Shown: piece after piece, positions 12,782 through 25,616 of the stretch
Layout: every line of letters starts with the position of its first letter
How positions within the stretch are numbered: position 1 is the first letter of the stretch
Source of the DNA: Parasponia andersonii
Lineage: Eukaryota > Streptophyta > Magnoliopsida > Rosales > Cannabaceae
Direction of reading: 5' to 3'
NCBI GenBank assembly: GCA_002914805.1
Contig: JXTB01000042.1
Span: 1,017,455 to 1,081,454 of the forward strand
Length of the DNA: 64,000 nucleotides
The notes under the pieces: generated by a model
What the model saw: the letters and a program-made list of their open reading frames with translations, nothing else
Told to the model about the DNA's origin: nothing
Database searches by the model: none
Translations under genes and position numbers: made by a program

Positions 12782-13080
12782 GGGTCAGGGTCTACCCGTT
12801 GGAAGCAGACCCTCCCCAGATAACATTTTAGCCGTGTGCGAGACGAAGGAAAACGGGGTCAGGGTCTACCAGTTGGAAGCAGACCCTCCCTAGAGAGCAT
12901 TTTAGTTGCGTGCGAGATGAAGGAAAGTAGGGTCAGGGTCTACCCGTTGGAAGCAGACCCTCCCCAGAGAGCATTTTTGCTGTGCACGAGACAAAGGAAA
13001 GTGGGGTCAAGGTCTCCCCATTGGAAGCAGACCCTACCGAGAGAGCAGTTTAATTACATGTGAACTAGGAATGAACAGAG
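12782..13080 (+). repeat. tandem array, 74-bp unit, about 4 copies
   Basis: Units begin GGGTCAGGGTCTACC at 12782, 12856, 12930 and 13004, exactly 74 bp apart, with a weak fifth start near 13078. Each unit contains GGAAGCAGACCCT, which pairs imperfectly with the AGGGTCT at the unit start and could fold. The sequence is unrelated to the neighbouring 101-bp array, so two arrays arose side by side. Confidence 0.88.
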
Positions 13081-13741
13081 TTAGAGCCTATCCGTTAGAA
13101 GTAGTCCAATACAAGACTAGGCATGAAGACAGAAGTTAAAATCAAACTCTGTTTATTATTTCCTAAAAGTACAAAGTGCATGGTCGAAGGGACGCACATC
13201 CGGAAGCTCTGCTTGTAAGAGGCAGGTCTTAGACGGACTCGCAGGGACACATCAGAGTGGTAGCGCCCTGTTTGCTCCAGATGAAAGCTGAGCCCAGGCC
13301 TTCTCCTCTGCAGCGATGGTTCCAAACAGTGGTCAACCAACCCCTGGAGCTAGTTTCTAGTGCATTCCCATTTAGGGTCGGAGAAGTCCAGTCGCACGCG
13401 TGGGTCAAATTCTGCCAAGACAAGTCATAACAGAGGTTATACATCCTCAAAACTGGATGGGCTGAAACTCACATCCCGGTCTCCAAAGTTAATCTCGTTG
13501 ATCAAAGTACGAGGAGAATTCACTAAGAACTCAAAACTATATACAACCGAGTCAAACCCAAATGCCGGCCGCATAGCTGACAAGGGAATAACATCATATA
13601 CGATATCTGACCCTAACACTAAATGCGGTCAACGAAAGGAGTAAGGGAATGGAATAAATTTGGAAAAACAGCTCGGTTTCTATTATTTAAACAAATGGTT
13701 ACAACAAACGTCTACTTTACAAATACACAGAGAAAGAGGCC

Positions 13742-16700
13742 CTAATTACCTCCGGCCAGGGGAGTGCGGCCGGTTTCAGAACTTGGTCCAGCTCCGGCAG
13801 AGGGTGGCGTGCCAAGGTCCGAGTCATCACTGGACAAAATGACCGTGCCATACCCATCACCAGTTGAGGCCCCAAGATCAGGCTGACCGCAAGAAACCTC
13901 TGAGGCTTGCTCTAGCGGACCGAAAGCGAGGACGATCTCCTTGGCAATAGATGCAGAGGGCCTGTCTCTTTCTTCGTTGAGCATCTCCAGTACATCAGTA
14001 GGATACACGATGTTGATCTCATCCCCTAGCTGCTGCATGTAGTGCTTGATGGAATAATGGTCCCTCTCGATGCCTTTCTGCTCATCGAACTGGTCTGGCA
14101 TTACTACCTCCACGTGGCCTTCGAACTCCTTGTTTTCCTAGCCAGACCTATAGCTCTCTGTAGAAAGGACATCCACCTACCTCTGGTACCTCGCCTTCTG
14201 CTTTTCCGCATCTGCCAGTCTGTCCCTCAGTGCCACCAGCCTCAGCTCTGCTTGCCACTGCATCAAATCGACCAAAAGAGTGTTAATGTCAGCGAGATCT
14301 TCACCGTGCTTGTGAGATAGCTCTGCATGAGCCCCTATCAAATTTTTGTGATCCAAGCAAAGATATCGGTTTACCTCATTGGACCGGTCAAGTCTGTGCT
14401 GAAGGGAATGGGCCTCTAGTTTGGCTTTCACCTCGGCCTTTCTTGCCTCTTTGGCATCATCGATGGCCCTATCACGAGCGATGAAGGCCAGCCCTATCTC
14501 CGCCCTTGCGTTCTGCAGGTCCTGCTCTTTGACCTTGAGTTCATCTTGGGCCAACCTGGCAGCCTCGGATTGAGCGAGCCTGCCGGCCTCCGCCTCAACC
14601 AACTTTGTGACCAACTCCTCGCGCCTGACCCTCTCAGCACTCAGAGCGTGAGCTACCACACTGCCGACTCTAGCCTCGTCCAGGCTCTGATACAAGTCGA
14701 AGTCAGCCCTCAACTTGGCAAGGGCGGCCTCGCTCTGCTCAGCTAGCGCAAAATAGGAGTTCAACTCCCTGGTCAACTCCATGACGCGAGAAAAATAAAA
14801 GGAATAGACGGCGGCTAGCTGTAAGATACAAGAAAGGGAAGTCAGTGTTCAGCAGGGATGCCAAAAAATAGAGGTGGCAGCCAAACAAGCCAAACCTGCG
14901 CAATGTTACGGCCGGCGACGAACTCAACGTTCTCCAAGGAAAGCACCTCTAGCTCAGGCTCCGCAGCTGGACCCTCTCCTTGGGCATTGTCCGCATCTAA
15001 GGAACGCGACTCCACCCCGCTAACTGCGGGGACACCCTCTCCTCCCGCCAGACATGCTCCTATAGCTCTTTTCGACGCTCCCGAAGCAGTGGGGACAGTA
15101 GAAAGCTGAGCATCGCCGAGTGTGCCTTTAGCGACAGCTGGGGTCGGCGCATCCTCAGCAGAAGATGCCACGGCGACTGCTGCTACATCAGCAGTTCCGG
15201 TTGCCACACCCGTTAGAGCCCCGTCTGATTGTGATTTTTCGGTCTTGTCTTGACCAGTTCCCCCTGATGGGTTGCCGCGCGCAGACCTTCTCCTCCTCAT
15301 GAGGGTTAGTGTGGCCCTATCGTCATCATTGTCGGAAGAGGGGTAGTTCTGCCCCTCTTCCCTGTCGAGCCCTCCTTCTCTTTGGATGAGTCGGTCTCGT
15401 GACACCGCTTTATTGGGACCAGAGGAGGGGAGGACAGCTGAGATTTCAACCTCGGAGCCCTCCACTGGGCTCAGCGATCTCTCTACGGGGGCAAGCAACA
15501 CTAGACCCCACACTCGTCTTCGAACCAGAGTGGGGGGAGGAAGAGGTCGGAGTGGCGGATTCCCTAGGAAGGCTCGAAGGCACCCTCTTGCCATAAACGA
15601 CTTTTATGGCTGTCGTCTCCCGAGTCGGAGGTCTGTTAGCGCTAGGGGAGGGGACCGCAGGTGCCTCATCCTTTGAAGACACCACAAGGCGCTGACCAGC
15701 GGATGCCTTGGATTGAGCCTTGTGTGCAGCGACACTTCCCTTGACTGGAGAGGGGTCTGCTGAAGGGCCTGCATCAGAACCTATAAAGAGCAAGCAACGC
15801 AGTTAGAACACAGCTATAACTTGATCGACAGAGCTCCAGAATGCGAAAATGAACTTACCCTTAATTCTCTTAGGGGCAGCGGATTCCTCTCTACGGAGCC
15901 TGATGCACTCCTCGGCCACGAGCCTCACGGCCTCTTTGAGCCCGTGGCTAGTCGGTGCCACCAGGTCGTAGGGACCTGCCAACTGGCTCGACGCCGTAAC
16001 CTGATGACCCACCATGGCGATGCGACTCTGCTCATCGCGAGGGAACCGGTTCAGAGCCAGGTTGTCAAGCTGGCTCCACAAGTGCTTTGTGATGACCTAG
16101 GTATCCAGCGGGAAGGGAAGGCATAAGATTATCCTAGGCATCATATTCATCACCTGAGGGTTCAGGGTGGCCTGGATGTGTTGGCAATCCCCAAGGGACC
16201 GAAAGATGACGATCCTTTCCAGCTCATTGAGCCTCCCCGCTGACAATTACGGCTCAAATTTGCTTTCTTCCGCAGAGGCTGTACAAGGAAAAATATCATG
16301 AGCAATAACGGACGAGGTAAATGTAGACCCAAAAATCACAACCTAGTACTTACTCTGCAGAAAAAATGAAGGAATTTGGAAGTACTCCCTATTCACCTAA
16401 GGAGAGCATCACGCCCCTCCGATGGTATGCAGCCTTGAGTGGGAGTCCCATTGCTTGTCCGACCTCGGCAAGCCCTAGAAAATATGGCGTCCCAAGAGTG
16501 GTTGAAGGTAGAAAGTGGGGTAGGAGCACTTTTTGGGGATGAGGGTGAGCTTATAGGCGTAAAAGACCACCTCCAAGTCTATATGTATGTTATAGAGGAC
16601 TGACAGGGCGGAAAGCCCCATCAAGATCATGATTCCGTTAGCATTAAGCTGCATCGGATGAATCCCCGTGAGGCTAAAGAACTGATGGACCAAAGGAGGA

Positions 16701-16861
16701 AGAGGAAACCGCAACCACTCCAGATGCCACTTCCCCAGAATGATGGAGCCTTCTGGAGCAGAGGGGTAAAGGTACCAGTTCGTTGGGTCGTCGACCCTCT
16801 CTAAAGTGACTCTGCCGGGGAAGCAGAGCTGCCTCCTCAATGACCCTAATTTGGAATCCAC
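13742..16861 (-). pseudogene. antisense accessory ORF region of Tat element C (Transposase_28-like)
   Basis: The coding signal here is on the strand opposite to gag-pol. A segment at 16475-16861 has EWLRFPLPPLVHQFF, then LNANGIMILMGLSAL, which resembles the 'putative gypsy type transposon' domain (Transposase_28). Downstream are a Ser/Pro/Ala-rich segment (about 14842-15793), an Ala/Glu/Leu-rich coiled-coil segment (about 14177-14782) and an acidic C-terminal part (about 13742-14113). Several Tat-group elements (Grande, Retand) are known to carry such antisense ORFs, some of them spliced. The function is unknown in the family. The pieces are not continuous, so I treat it as a fossil. Confidence 0.72.
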
Positions 16862-17239
16862 GACGGGATAGAGTTTCTTACTTAGTTCTAGGGCTATCGT
16901 GTTAGATGTGATCGAAGAAGACGAAAGGTTCTAGGAAAAAAAAGATGCGGAAACCCTAAGATTTAAGAATGCTGAAATACTTTGAGATTTTGGTAAAGTA
17001 AGAAATAAGCATAAATGTGGCTTTTATAGAGGGGGAGCCAAAGAGTCTTCCCTTGAGAAGGGCAGAGCAAGGAAGACCGAAGCATCAGAATTTCAAAATT
17101 TGAAAAAATTGTGACATGGGATGGCATGCCTCCGCGTTGGTAATTGGGGAGCCACGTGTATCCCTCAAATTGGAGGAACGGAGAAACGATTTCCCTACTT
17201 AATGAATATGAATCCATCAACTAGGAAAATAGAGGCAGT

Positions 17240-18050
17240 TGTGGGACCCGTTCCTAAATCATACAACATGTGGACGATTAAGTGGCAGAACAGGTCATAA
17301 ACGGGGCACACTATCCGACACGTGTCTAGAGTGACTAATTAAAGGCCACACGAGTTGCACGTGGTACCATATAGGCCTATGGGCTGTCCGAGGCTAGAGC
17401 CGAGCCCATCCCAGACCTTGGATGGACTCGGCCTAGTCCGATTCTTACCTCGACAGCTGAGGGTCGGGAGCCCCAAGGGTTTTCCACCAAAGTACAATGG
17501 GAAGCAACTCACAGTTCCAGATCCAGATAGAGCATTTAATGCGATCTTGAGTAGGTGTGTGCAAGGGACAAACCGTCCTGACAGAACAGTGGTTTGTCCA
17601 AATCTCGCCCCTGACAGACTTGAGCCGTAGGGGACGGTGGAAACTAGGCTTGGACGATGCAGGGAGAATCACGGTAATCTCGGCTCATGATCTCTGGAAT
17701 AAGTCCTGATGAAAAAAAGGTACTTGATCCTGGGATTGAGAACCATGAGGTTCATAATTTTAGGACCATATATATGAGCCATGCGTCCCTAAAAGAGAGG
17801 CATGTATGCATACAAAAAGAAATATTTAAAAGATATACTCATACAAAGAAAAACTAAATCTTTGCTACCCTGAATCAAAGATAACTAACTGACTTAAGCA
17901 TCGGAGAGTCTTTACAGGTGGCCTCCCCCGCCTCTCCAATCTTGCCTGAAGTCAAAAGCTCTTCGGGATAGTAAGGACACGTGGACAGTTGGAGGATACA
18001 ACATCAGCAGTTTAGAGACACGTGGACAGCTGGTGAAAACTGCTCTAACA
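17240..18050 (+). repeat. 3' LTR of Tat element C (811 bp)
   Basis: The LTR starts TGTGGGACCCG after a purine-rich AGGAAAATAGAGGCAG, ends TCTAACA, and is followed by the right target duplication AGTAG (18051-18055). A TATATATGAG box lies near 17767-17776, matching TATATATGAG near 6034-6043 of the 5' LTR. Confidence 0.92.
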
Positions 18051-18055
18051 AGTAG

Positions 18056-18364
18056 TGCTATTAATCTATGCAAATGTATGTCAATTTTGAACTTAGGGAA
18101 TTATGTAGTTTGGGTACCAAAAAACACCTCACCAATTTAATATATAGCTAATATTTGCGTACTTGCATGAAATTTCATCATAGTACATATGCACGTCATT
18201 TATAATTTATATTTTCTAGCAAACAATGACTTTAGTTCTCTGTCGCTTTTGATGTTCCAAATAATGTTCAAAGATTGAGTAACATGACGGAATTAGATGG
18301 AAAGAAGTTGAGACACTAACTAGAAAACAAATACTGTAATATCCAAAATATCTATTGATATTTT
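18056..18364. other. non-coding spacer between two elements
   Basis: AT-rich host sequence lies between the Tat element and Copia element B. I see no gene or repeat signature. Confidence 0.6.
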
Positions 18365-18779
18365 TGTTAGAAATAAAACAAGTTTTATTACTCACCCAAA
18401 TATTATTACAAGAGAAAATTCTCAATTTTACTCTTCAAATTCACTTATTCACTAGAAGTTATGCTTTTTTCTCTCTTCTTTTTACTCTTAGAAGTTTTGC
18501 TTCTTACTTGATGTTTAGAGCTCAAATGAGAGAGATATTTATACTACATGAGAAACAAGGAGATCCACACAAATAAACAATTACAAAAATCCTTAAACCA
18601 CACATATATTCTTCTACATACTTTTAATAATACTCTAAGTAATTAAATGATTCACATGCAAAAAATTAATATCTAACTAACACTAGAAGATTCTAGGTAG
18701 AAGGTTTCTTCAATTTGGATTTCTTATTTTATAAGCTTTGTACTTAAGCTAACTCCAACTTATTAGGCCTCATGTTGAT
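18365..18779 (-). repeat. 3' LTR of Copia element B
   Basis: This aligns with 25617-26075 from the TGTTAGAAATAAAAC edge through the CTTCTTACTTGATG and ATTTATACTACATGAGAAACA blocks. The coding part of element B lies directly to its right. Confidence 0.85.
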
Positions 18780-20003
18780 CTTGCAAAGTCTTCAAACTTT
18801 AGTGGCTTAGTGAAAATATCAGCAATTTGATTATGTGATCTCACATACTCCAATCTTATTTCTTTATTTGCAATACATTCTCTTATGTAATGATAGCGAG
18901 TGTCGATATGCTTGCTTCGATCATGAAAGACTGGATTTTTAGCTAAAGCTATTGCTGACTTATTGTCGATGCAAATCTTCGTTGACTCCTTTTGAGGCGT
19001 GTTTAACTCTTTTAACAACTTTCTTAGCTAGATTGCATGACTAACATATAATGTAGCAACTATGTACTCAGCTTCGCATGTTAAAAGAGTGACAATCGGT
19101 TGTTTTTTAGATACCCAAGTAAAGGCAGTTTCTTCCATGAAAAACATAAAACCAGTTATGTTTTTTCGATCATTAGTATCTCCGGCTCAATTACTATCAT
19201 TTTAACCAACATGTTTGTAATAATTGGAAACTGAATATAACAAGCAAAGATTGATCGTACCTTTTAGGTAACGGAGAATTCTCTTTGTAGCTTTAAAGTG
19301 AGTGGTTATTGGAGTTTCCATGTAACGACTCACTAGTCTAGTTGTATAGAGAATGTTGGGTCTTGTATATGTCAAATACCGGAGGCATCTAACAAGGCTC
19401 TTGAAGAGTGTTGGATCTATCACCTTTTCTGCTACATCATCTTTGAATAATTTTATTCCGCACTCTATCGGTGTACTTATCAGCTTGCAATCATCTACAT
19501 TGAACTTTTTTAGGATCTTCTTTGTATAGCTTTCTTGAGAGATGAAGATTCCCTTTTTCCTTTCGCTTGATTTCTATACCAAGGTAGTATGCCATAAGTT
19601 CGATGTCTATCATTTCAAACTCATGTGTCATTACACTTTTGAATTCATCGAATATCCTTGGATTATTTCCAGTGAATATAAGATCATCCACATATAAGTA
19701 TGTGATCAGAATGTCTCCATATTTGGTTTTAACATAGAGAGCATGTTCAGAATGGCACTTAGTGAAGTCATTCTCTTGGAAATATTTGTCAATTCGGCTG
19801 TTCTATACTCTTGGAGCTTGATTTAGTTTGTAGAGAGCCTTCTTCAGCTTCAAACCTCATCTTCATGCCCTTTTACCTCATAATCCAATGGTTGTTCAAT
19901 ATAGACTTCTTTTTCAAGAACTCTATTTCAGAAATGCAGAGTTTATATCCATCTGATGGATCTTCCATTTGTTCTAAGCAGTAAGAGAAATAATTAGTCT
20001 TAT

Positions 20004-22353
20004 TGTCACGACCCGAGGCTGGGGTCAATGACAGAATGGGTATTTCATAAATTAGAAATACCAAAAAGAACTAAATAAAAAGATTCAATTCATTCAAAAT
20101 TTTTCCCTGAGAACTCTAACCTTTCAAAACTGGCCTCAACAAAATATTTAATGAAAATAAAATTTCACAGTTATGCGTCACTCATTGAACATAGACCATA
20201 AACAAAACAACTGTTTTAATAGTCGTACATCACAAATCATCTCACACTCAAACTCAGACTTAAGTAATATATACCATATCCAGATTTCATATTCTAATTT
20301 ATAAAGTTTAATGAAATCTAAATTCCTACTCAAATTTAAATATTTCACAAGTCTCGTAGAAAATTACCAAAATATAAATAAACTAGTTGTTCTGTAAATG
20401 ACTCGATTTATTTCTTCTGATCCAAATTACACTGAGTGCTACCTGAAGGGAAGAAAGGGGTGAGCTAATGCCCAATAGAGCATCAATTACAAGTTCCTAT
20501 ATATATATAAAATATACTCATGTTGAAGGTCATGTATGGTCAGTAATCCATTCAAAACAATTCACAAAACTCAAATAGAAGTCATAGTCCAATGGTCAAA
20601 CATTTCAAACCATTGTAATATTCATCAAAACCAATACATATCCATTCAAGCCAACATATATCTATGTATGCAATCATGATGTTCAAAGTATCCTAATGGA
20701 TCACTCGTAAGTCCGAGCCACCTAAAGAGGCATTGTAAGTCCGATCACCTGATGTGGGACATCGTAAGTCCGATCATCCGATATAGGGCATCGTATGTCC
20801 GATCACCCAATGTAGGGTATCGCAAGTCCGATCACCTAATGTAGGGCATCGTATGTCCAATCACCCAATGTAGGGCATCGTAAGTCTGATCATCCAATGT
20901 AGAGCATCGTATGTCCGATCACCCAATGTAGGGCATTGTAAATGTGTGAATGTATGCAAATGTTTTATAAATAATGGAACAAGGATATGCACCATTTCCA
21001 CAAAATCTCAAAAAAACCATGCAGTATTCTTTAATCAAATCACTTCTAATCCTCAAAACTGAGTTCTCAAACTATTTTGGATTTTATAAAAATTTCGACA
21101 TTACAACAGCTATTTTCTATCAAAACCCCAAAATCCAATTTCCTACAGAAATTAATCCAAAACAGTATATATGACATGCCAACCAGTGTGACGTGTTTTC
21201 CAGGCAGTTTATATCTCAATTCAGGTCAAAAATGGACATAAACACAATTTTTATAAATTATTTCACGAAATTCTATATTTATTGAAAATATGTAAATTTC
21301 ATAAATTAAATTAATTTTTGAATCAAGTAATCGAATCCCTACCTCTATCGAGCGTCCAACTAGCATTACAAGGCTATGGAGAAAGTTTGGCATCGTTTGT
21401 GTGTCGTTTGGAAGAGCGGACGTCGTTTTCGAAACTTTAGTTCCTTGGTTTGAAAACTTAATTTCTAAACGGAGCTTCAAATCATGAAACGGATTTCACC
21501 ACTGAATTCAAAGCACCCAAAACCCTAGGTTAGACATATAATTTGTCAAATTTGGATGCGGGCCCTATGACATGCCAATCGAGATAAATCTGAGCTGTCC
21601 GATCTCATTTTTTGGGCCCGTTTCAGAACGTAGTCAATATATATCTCATTTTTCACCATTTTCAATGTAGATTCCAAAAATGATATCAGTTTGAAAATCT
21701 CACGATCCGATCGAAAACTCAATTTCAAAACCAATTACACACAAAATTGTCCAACGAAATTAAAATCAAATAGAGCAAAATCGAGACACGAGGTACCTAC
21801 CATCAAATTGCTCGTGAGGAGACGAGTCCACGGTGACTAGTTTCGCAGCGAAAGGTGGCCGGAATTAGCTCCGGTGATGAAAAGAAGCCGCGACGTGTTT
21901 TGCTTTTTTCCGGTGATTGGCGGCTCCGACGGGGCTGGTTCTGGCGGTGGAAGCTTCGTCAGGCAGCTGGACATCGACGCCGAGCAGTGGCGTAGGACAA
22001 CGACGGATGGAGGTGGCTCAACGGAGCTTCGTCGAAAATCAGGTGTTGGGTTTTTCTCCGGGGACCAAATCGAAAAAGAATGGGAAAATGGAAGGATTTA
22101 TGGGCAATTTTCGTAACTGTAGCGCCACGTGTCAACTTCTGGTTAATTGAGTACTGTTTTACTTATTTGCACTTGGACCTAGTTTTTTGAAAATCTTCTC
22201 AAAAATACCCTTGAATAATTACATTTTGACCCCAATTTTCAAACTTTTCTTACAATTTTGCCCATATGAACCTAGACCCAAATCCGTCCAAATTCATATT
22301 TTTTTCTGGGTCAAAAGACCAATTTTCTCTTTCAATTTTTATGGGATTTCACA
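20004..22353 (-). mobile_element. solo LTR, Ty3/Gypsy (Tekay/Del-like), 2350 bp, nested in element B
   Basis: The insert runs from TGTCACGACCCGAGG to GGATTTCACA. A perfect 5-bp target duplication CTTAT lies at 19999-20003 and 22354-22358, and Copia RT sequence resumes on both sides. In element sense (minus) it begins TGTGAAATCCC and ends GGGTCGTGACA, like the LTR of the Tekay-type element at 46930-56709 (ending GAGTCGTGACA). The two also share an ACAGTT-CGAAAATTGCC block. No gag or pol is present, so it is a solo LTR left by LTR-LTR recombination, younger than element B. A small GC-rich open stretch at 21874-22116 is part of the LTR, not a gene. Confidence 0.88.
20704..20942 (-). repeat. 29-bp tandem array inside the solo LTR, about 8 copies
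   Basis: Units follow the form CATCGTAAGTCCGATCACC plus CAATGTAGGG, spaced 29 bp. Neighbours alternate between CATCGTAAG and CATCGTATG, hinting at a 58-bp higher-order unit. LTR-internal tandem repeats of this kind occur in plant Gypsy elements. Confidence 0.85.
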
Positions 22354-24159
22354 CTTATAGTTTCCAATCGTGCAATAGGAGCGAATATCTCATCGTAGTC
22401 AATGCCAACTCTTTGACTATAGCCTTTCATAACTAGCCTTTCTACCTCTCCATTGGCATTTTTCTTCACCTTATACACCCATTTTACACTGATAGCTTTA
22501 TGACCTTTTGAAAGAGTAGATATTTCCTAAGTGTCATTGTTCTCTACAGCTTTGACTTCTTCATCCATTGCATTCCTCACTTTTCATCTTGTACAGCCTC
22601 TTGGAAGGTCACTAGTTCACAATCAGCAAATAGGCAAAATAGACTGAGGTTTTCGAGTTTATCGGTCACCTCATACAGATCTTCAAGATATCTTGTACAT
22701 TTTTCATGCCTCTCAGTTAAGAAAGATAGAGGTGAATCTTCATGAGTGGATGATGTTAATGAAGAAGGTAGAGTAATAACCTCTTGATAGACTTCTCTTG
22801 CTTGCTCTACTAGTATTTGTTCATCTTCAAATTGTTGAAAGAAATTGTAGTGATTTGTTTGAGAACCAAAGTCCCATTCATCTTCTTCATCGAATATTAC
22901 ATCTCGGCTAATGATTACTTTTCCATTGTTGGGATTGTATAACTTATATCCTTTGGAGTTGGTGTTGTAGTTGATGAAGATGAAGTTCTTGCTTTTATCA
23001 TCAAGCTTGATTCTATGTTCGTCTAGCACATACACATGGGTTATACTTTCAAAGACTCTTAAATGGGAGATCTCAAGCTTCCTTCCACTCCATGCTTCTT
23101 GTGGTATCTTTCTTCACACACTTCTTATTAGAGATCGATTGGACAAATAGACCATACATGCAACAGCTTCTGTCCAGAACTCTTTGGGTAATCTCTTACA
23201 TTTTAGCATGCTTTGAACCATATTGAGGATGGTCCGATTCTTCCTTTCTACTACACCATTCTATTGGGGGGGATCTTGGAACGGTTAAAGGTCATTGAAT
23301 TCCATTGGCTTTGTAGAATTATTGGAACTATTTTGAAGGGAATCCTCCGCCTCTATCAGATTTCATGCTTTGATCTGAAGATCACTTTCTTTCTCTACCG
23401 CACCCTTAAACTTCTTGAAAGCTTCAAAGACTTTCGATTTTTGCTTTAAGAAATAAACCTACGTCTTTCTTGAGAAAATGTCAATAAAGAGTAGGAAGTA
23501 ATTACTTTTATTGAAAGAACTTAGTTTGATAGGACTGCACATATCTGTATGCACGAGCTCTAGTGGTTTTTAGGCTCTTGAATTTGTCTCGTTTGGAAAG
23601 CTTTTCTTGAATTGTTTCCCGAGTAAGCATCTTTCACAAAGTTGATCAAGATGATTAATGCATGGTAAGCCTCTCACTATCTCTTTCTTTAATAGTAGTT
23701 CTAGTCTTTCAAAGTTGAGATACCCAAATTTCAAATACCATAGCTATGATGAATCCTTGTAATATGCTTTTGAGACATTTTGGCACATCATTTTGAATGT
23801 TCAACAAGAATATTCTATTTCTTGACATAGGCACCTTAGCAATCAAGTTCATGTTGTTATCTCTTATAGAAAGACTATGATCTTTCAAATGAATATCACA
23901 ACATTTCTCTAAGAGTTGTCCCAAACTTATAATATTTGTTTTTATGGTAGATACATAATAAATATTTGAAATAAATTGATATCTCCCATTTTTCAAGTGG
24001 ATAAGAATTTTACTTCTTTCTTTTACCGCTACTTTTGAATCATCACCGAAAGAAATATTCCCACTAATTGATTCATCAAGCTTCACAAACATTGATCGGT
24101 GCCTATATATATGATTGTTAGCACTGGTGTCAAGATACCATGTATTATCTTGTCTTTCA

Positions 24160-25110
24160 TTGTTGTACGGTACTATTTTCTTCTCTTTTCTCTTAAATGT
24201 AATTGACTTTCTCTTTAATTCTATTATTGGATGCTTTATATTCTCTAGCATAATGGCCAAACTTGTGACAATTAAAATATTCAACTTGAGACTTCTTATG
24301 CAGTTCATTCGATATCTACCACGACCTCTTATAGAGCTTTCTTTTATTTCAAAATTGCTGATATGAAAATTGTGGTTATTATTGGAATTCCAATCTCGTC
24401 CACGACCTCGACTTATACCATGTCCTTGTCCTCAGGTTTGCCTTCTACCATGACCACTTTGACTTCTTTCGCGGCATTGGCTATCTTTTCTCTCTGTGAA
24501 TTGTGTCTTAAAAAGCTGCTTCTTGAAATGTGGCTTCTTCTTTTTCTTTTTCTTGTGAGCTTTTAAAAACCTCGAGAGTTGTTCTATCACCATGGCTCCT
24601 AAACTCAATCTTTAGTTTCTTCGATGATAGTAATAATATTCTTGAACTTTGGATCTAACGATCAAAGAATCTTTTCTATGATCGTAACATTTTCTAGTTT
24701 CTTACTATTTCTCTTCATTTGATTAGAAATAGTTAAAACTCTAGAAAAGTAGTCAGAAATTTACTCAATCTCTGTTATGTATAGTAAATCAAACTCTCCT
24801 TTTAGCGTTTGAAAGCAGACATTTTTAACCCATTTTTCTCCCTTATGTGAAATTTGAAGTTTCTCCCATGCTTCTTTAGTAGAGGTTGCACTTGAGATTT
24901 TCTCAAACATGTAAGGCCTGTTTGATGAGGAAGAAAATTTTTTTATCTCTTTTTTTTTTTTTTAAATTTTTTAAACTTTCCTTTTGTATTGAGAATAGGG
25001 TTGCATCATCCCTTAGCTCTTCGTAGCCTTTCTTTACTACTTCCCAAACATCATGTGCTCCAAGAAGGACTTTCATTTTGATAGTTTAATTATCAAAGTT
25101 ACTACTTTGA
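24160..25110 (-). pseudogene. Copia gag region of element B
   Basis: This is the minus-strand counterpart of the gag of element A, with a zinc-knuckle-like region around 24240-24300. The N-terminal part, related to MKVLLGAHDVWEVV-type gag, lies near 25020-25080. It is decayed. Confidence 0.8.
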
Positions 25111-25616
25111 CATGGTAGAACTTGAAGAGATACTAAACTACTGGTAGCCATAACTCTTAATAAAGTGATCTTTTGGAAATTTCAACTAAACGAGGTGGAT
25201 ACAGAATGTCAAAAATCCTTAAAATTGACTAGTATAATGACTTCGTCAAAGTCAACTACTCGGTCAACGGTCAATGCATGTAAACATTTAGATACGAATC
25301 GGTGAAAGGTGCAGTCAAACGGCTCGGTCAGATGGCTCTGACTCAGTTTAACTCGGTGAGTTGACTCAATTTATGATAACAAATTTTCGACGACTCGTTT
25401 AGACTCGTTCGGATTCCAATTGGGCTGATTTTTGCAGCAGCGTATTCGTCTTATCGAGCTCTTCGATTGGATATATAATAGTAATATATTCAGAACAAAT
25501 GACTAAGACTCTTAATCTCAAGAATTCTTTTTTGATATAGAAGATCAGTCAAAGCTGCAACTATAGAGCATTTTTTAAATTTCAAGAGAACTCATAACTT
25601 GGGTCTGATACCACTT

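Larger units (their letters stand above)
5506..18050 (+). mobile_element. Ty3/Gypsy retrotransposon, Tat lineage (element C), whole length but broken
   Basis: LTRs of about 810 bp (5506-6314 and 17240-18050) bound 12.5 kb. A perfect 5-bp target duplication AGTAG lies at 5501-5505 and 18051-18055. A primer-site-like TGGTACCGTCTG follows the 5' LTR. Order is gag, protease, RT, RNase H, a second RNase H, then integrase (to about 11900). Next come two tandem-repeat arrays (12062-12776, 12782-13080) and an antisense ORF region (13742-16861). Integrase after RNase H defines Gypsy; the second RNase H, large size, 3' satellites and antisense ORF fit the Tat/Ogre/Retand group. The frames carry well over fifteen breaks by eye. 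The LTRs differ at roughly one site in eight over the first 400 bp, which suggests several million years at usual plant rates. Confidence 0.93.
18780..24150 (-). pseudogene. Copia pol region of element B (split by nested LTR)
   Basis: On the minus strand, RNase H is visible at about 18780-19250 (ICIDNKSAIALAKNP; HIDTRYHYIRE). RT lies at about 19440-20000, with its N-terminal part on the far side of the nested LTR at about 22380-22510 (GEVERLVMKGYSQR). Then come the linker (22577-23035), integrase (about 23040-23700) and protease with its WYLDTSANNH motif (about 24105-24150). It is close in sequence to element A. The region is decayed. Confidence 0.87.

Noticed and set aside
20704-20942. CRISPR-like appearance of the 29-bp repeats
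   Set aside because: Units are directly contiguous with no unique spacers, and the genome is a plant. It is a tandem array in an LTR.
21874-22150. GC-richer open frames inside the solo LTR
   Set aside because: They lie wholly inside a bounded LTR with target duplications and resemble no protein family; such stretches are common in Tekay-type LTRs.
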